From Glycomyces luteolus (GTDB lineage Bacteria; Actinomycetota; Actinomycetes; Mycobacteriales; Micromonosporaceae): a stretch of DNA of 64,000 bases. Made by a program: the position numbers and the translations under genes. Each line of letters opens with the position of its first letter. Position 1 is the stretch's first letter. Under the pieces are notes generated by a model. That model had not been told where the DNA came from and ran no database searches. It saw nothing but the letters and a program-made list of their open reading frames with translations. Below, piece by piece: positions 63,469-64,000 of this stretch. The stretch is taken from assembly GCF_027622875.1 (NCBI RefSeq), contig NZ_JAPZVP010000003.1:68627-132626 (forward strand). Reading direction: 5' to 3'.

Positions 63469-64000
63469 TCAGTCCGTCACTTGCAGGAGCAGGTTCGGGC
63501 TGCCCTGGACGTCGCTGATCGCACCGGAGACGGCCGCGCCCGTGAGCGCGTCCGAGACCTCGGCGGGGGACGCGTCAGGGTGGGCCGAGAGGTACACCGC
63601 GGCGGCCCCGGCCACGTGCGGCGAGGCCATCGAGGTGCCGCTCAGCGAGCTGGGCTGGCCGAGCAGGTAGGGCGAGGTGATGTTCTCGCCGGGCGCGAAG
63701 AGGTCGACGCAGTCGCCGAAGTTGGAGAAGTCGGCGCGGGCGTCGGCCTCGGTCGAGGCGGCGACGGTGATCGCCTCCGGGGTGCGGGCCGGGGAGACGC
63801 CGCACGCGTCGGCGGTCTCGTTGCCCGCCGCCACCGCGTAGGTGACGCCCGAGTCGATCGAGGCGGCGATGGCCGCGTCCAGGGCGTCGCTCACGCCCCC
63901 GCCGAGGCTCATGTTCGCCACGGCGGGCTTGACGGCGTTCTCGGTCACCCAGTTCACCCCTTGGATGACCCCGGCGGTGGTGCCGGAGCCGAGGCAGTTG
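63469..64000 (-). CDS. S8 subtilisin-like serine protease (N-terminal part outside the window)
   Basis: The visible 176 residues are the C-terminal part of the peptidase domain. They include [19 protein letters not shown], the oxyanion-hole asparagine in [14 protein letters not shown] and the catalytic serine in [19 protein letters not shown]. The gene continues past the right edge. It resembles secreted aqualysin-like actinobacterial proteases with a C-terminus that ends directly after the domain. Confidence 0.92.
   Translation of the reverse strand, partial: NCLGSGTTAGVIQGVNWVTENAVKPAVANMSLGGGVSDALDAAIAASIDSGVTYAVAAGNETADACGVSPARTPEAITVAASTEADARADFSNFGDCVDLFAPGENITSPYLLGQPSSLSGTSMASPHVAGAAAVYLSAHPDASPAEVSDALTGAAVSGAISDVQGSPNLLLQVTD

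Overview
The window is about 70% G+C, densely coded on both strands and reads as chromosomal DNA of a filamentous or soil actinobacterium. The evidence is actinobacterial gene content and order (gatCAB, ligA, a MetE-like gene, mnmA, a NifS/IscS desulfurase and fixBA on one strand, an order shared in outline with the Mycobacterium tuberculosis gatB to fixA region), paired clpP1/clpP2 next to clpX, many GTG starts and many apparently leaderless transcripts in which a -10 hexamer lies 6-9 nt before the start codon. Glycomycetales or Micromonosporales-like actinomycetes are plausible, but the sequence alone does not fix the genus. No rRNA, tRNA, insertion sequence or CRISPR array was found.

Layout. 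0-5 kb: a TetR/MFS divergent pair, an unknown protein, a DUF3159 membrane protein, and a compact overlapping cassette of a Crp-type regulator, a 58-aa membrane peptide and a nucleotidyltransferase-like protein. 5-13 kb: an alpha/beta hydrolase, a GH42 beta-galactosidase, two bacterial PH-like membrane proteins, a 2-hydroxyacid dehydrogenase, a sugar-dehydrogenase lipoprotein and a membrane metallophosphoesterase. 13-18 kb: mgtE behind a probable Mg2+-sensing leader peptide, then gatCAB. 18-22 kb: a two-gene ABC exporter whose subunits have complementary degenerate ATP sites. 22-29 kb: small enzymes and regulators (GNAT, methyltransferase, RibD-like reductase with HxlR, XRE regulator with NTF2-like protein, a secreted protein, a membrane-tethered receiver protein). 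29-36 kb: an Erm rRNA methylase with a putative RLR-type leader peptide, then two SSS symporter/DUF485 operons flanking a LytS/LytTR-type two-component system that contains a 39-aa coupled micro-ORF. 36-45 kb: VOC proteins, an ECF sigma factor with a SnoaL-like tail, a GGDEF-EAL protein, ligA and a Tat-exported PhoX phosphatase behind a PHO-box-like repeat. 45-52 kb: a decayed HepT toxin, an ABC-2 exporter with its TetR regulator, corA, a VIT-family transporter, a large DUF4173-type membrane protein and a sulfotransferase pseudogene. 52-64 kb: MetE-like gene, mnmA, cysteine desulfurase, an XRE protein, bioY with tandem repeats at its 3' end, fixBA, and the clpX/clpP2/clpP1 protease genes, ending in a truncated subtilase.

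How the genes work together. The housekeeping core handles tRNA charging and thiolation (gatCAB, mnmA with the desulfurase), DNA sealing (ligA), electron transfer (fixBA) and protein turnover (ClpXP1P2). Around it sit small regulator-plus-target modules whose operator palindromes can often be read directly between divergent genes. The best candidates for new biology are the Crp/membrane-peptide/nucleotidyltransferase cassette (3644-5026), the mgtE leader peptide with two hairpins (14549-14716), the erm leader peptide with competing stems (29811-29991), the asymmetric ABC exporter (18519-22114), and the micro-ORF welded between a sensor kinase and its response regulator (32812-32931).
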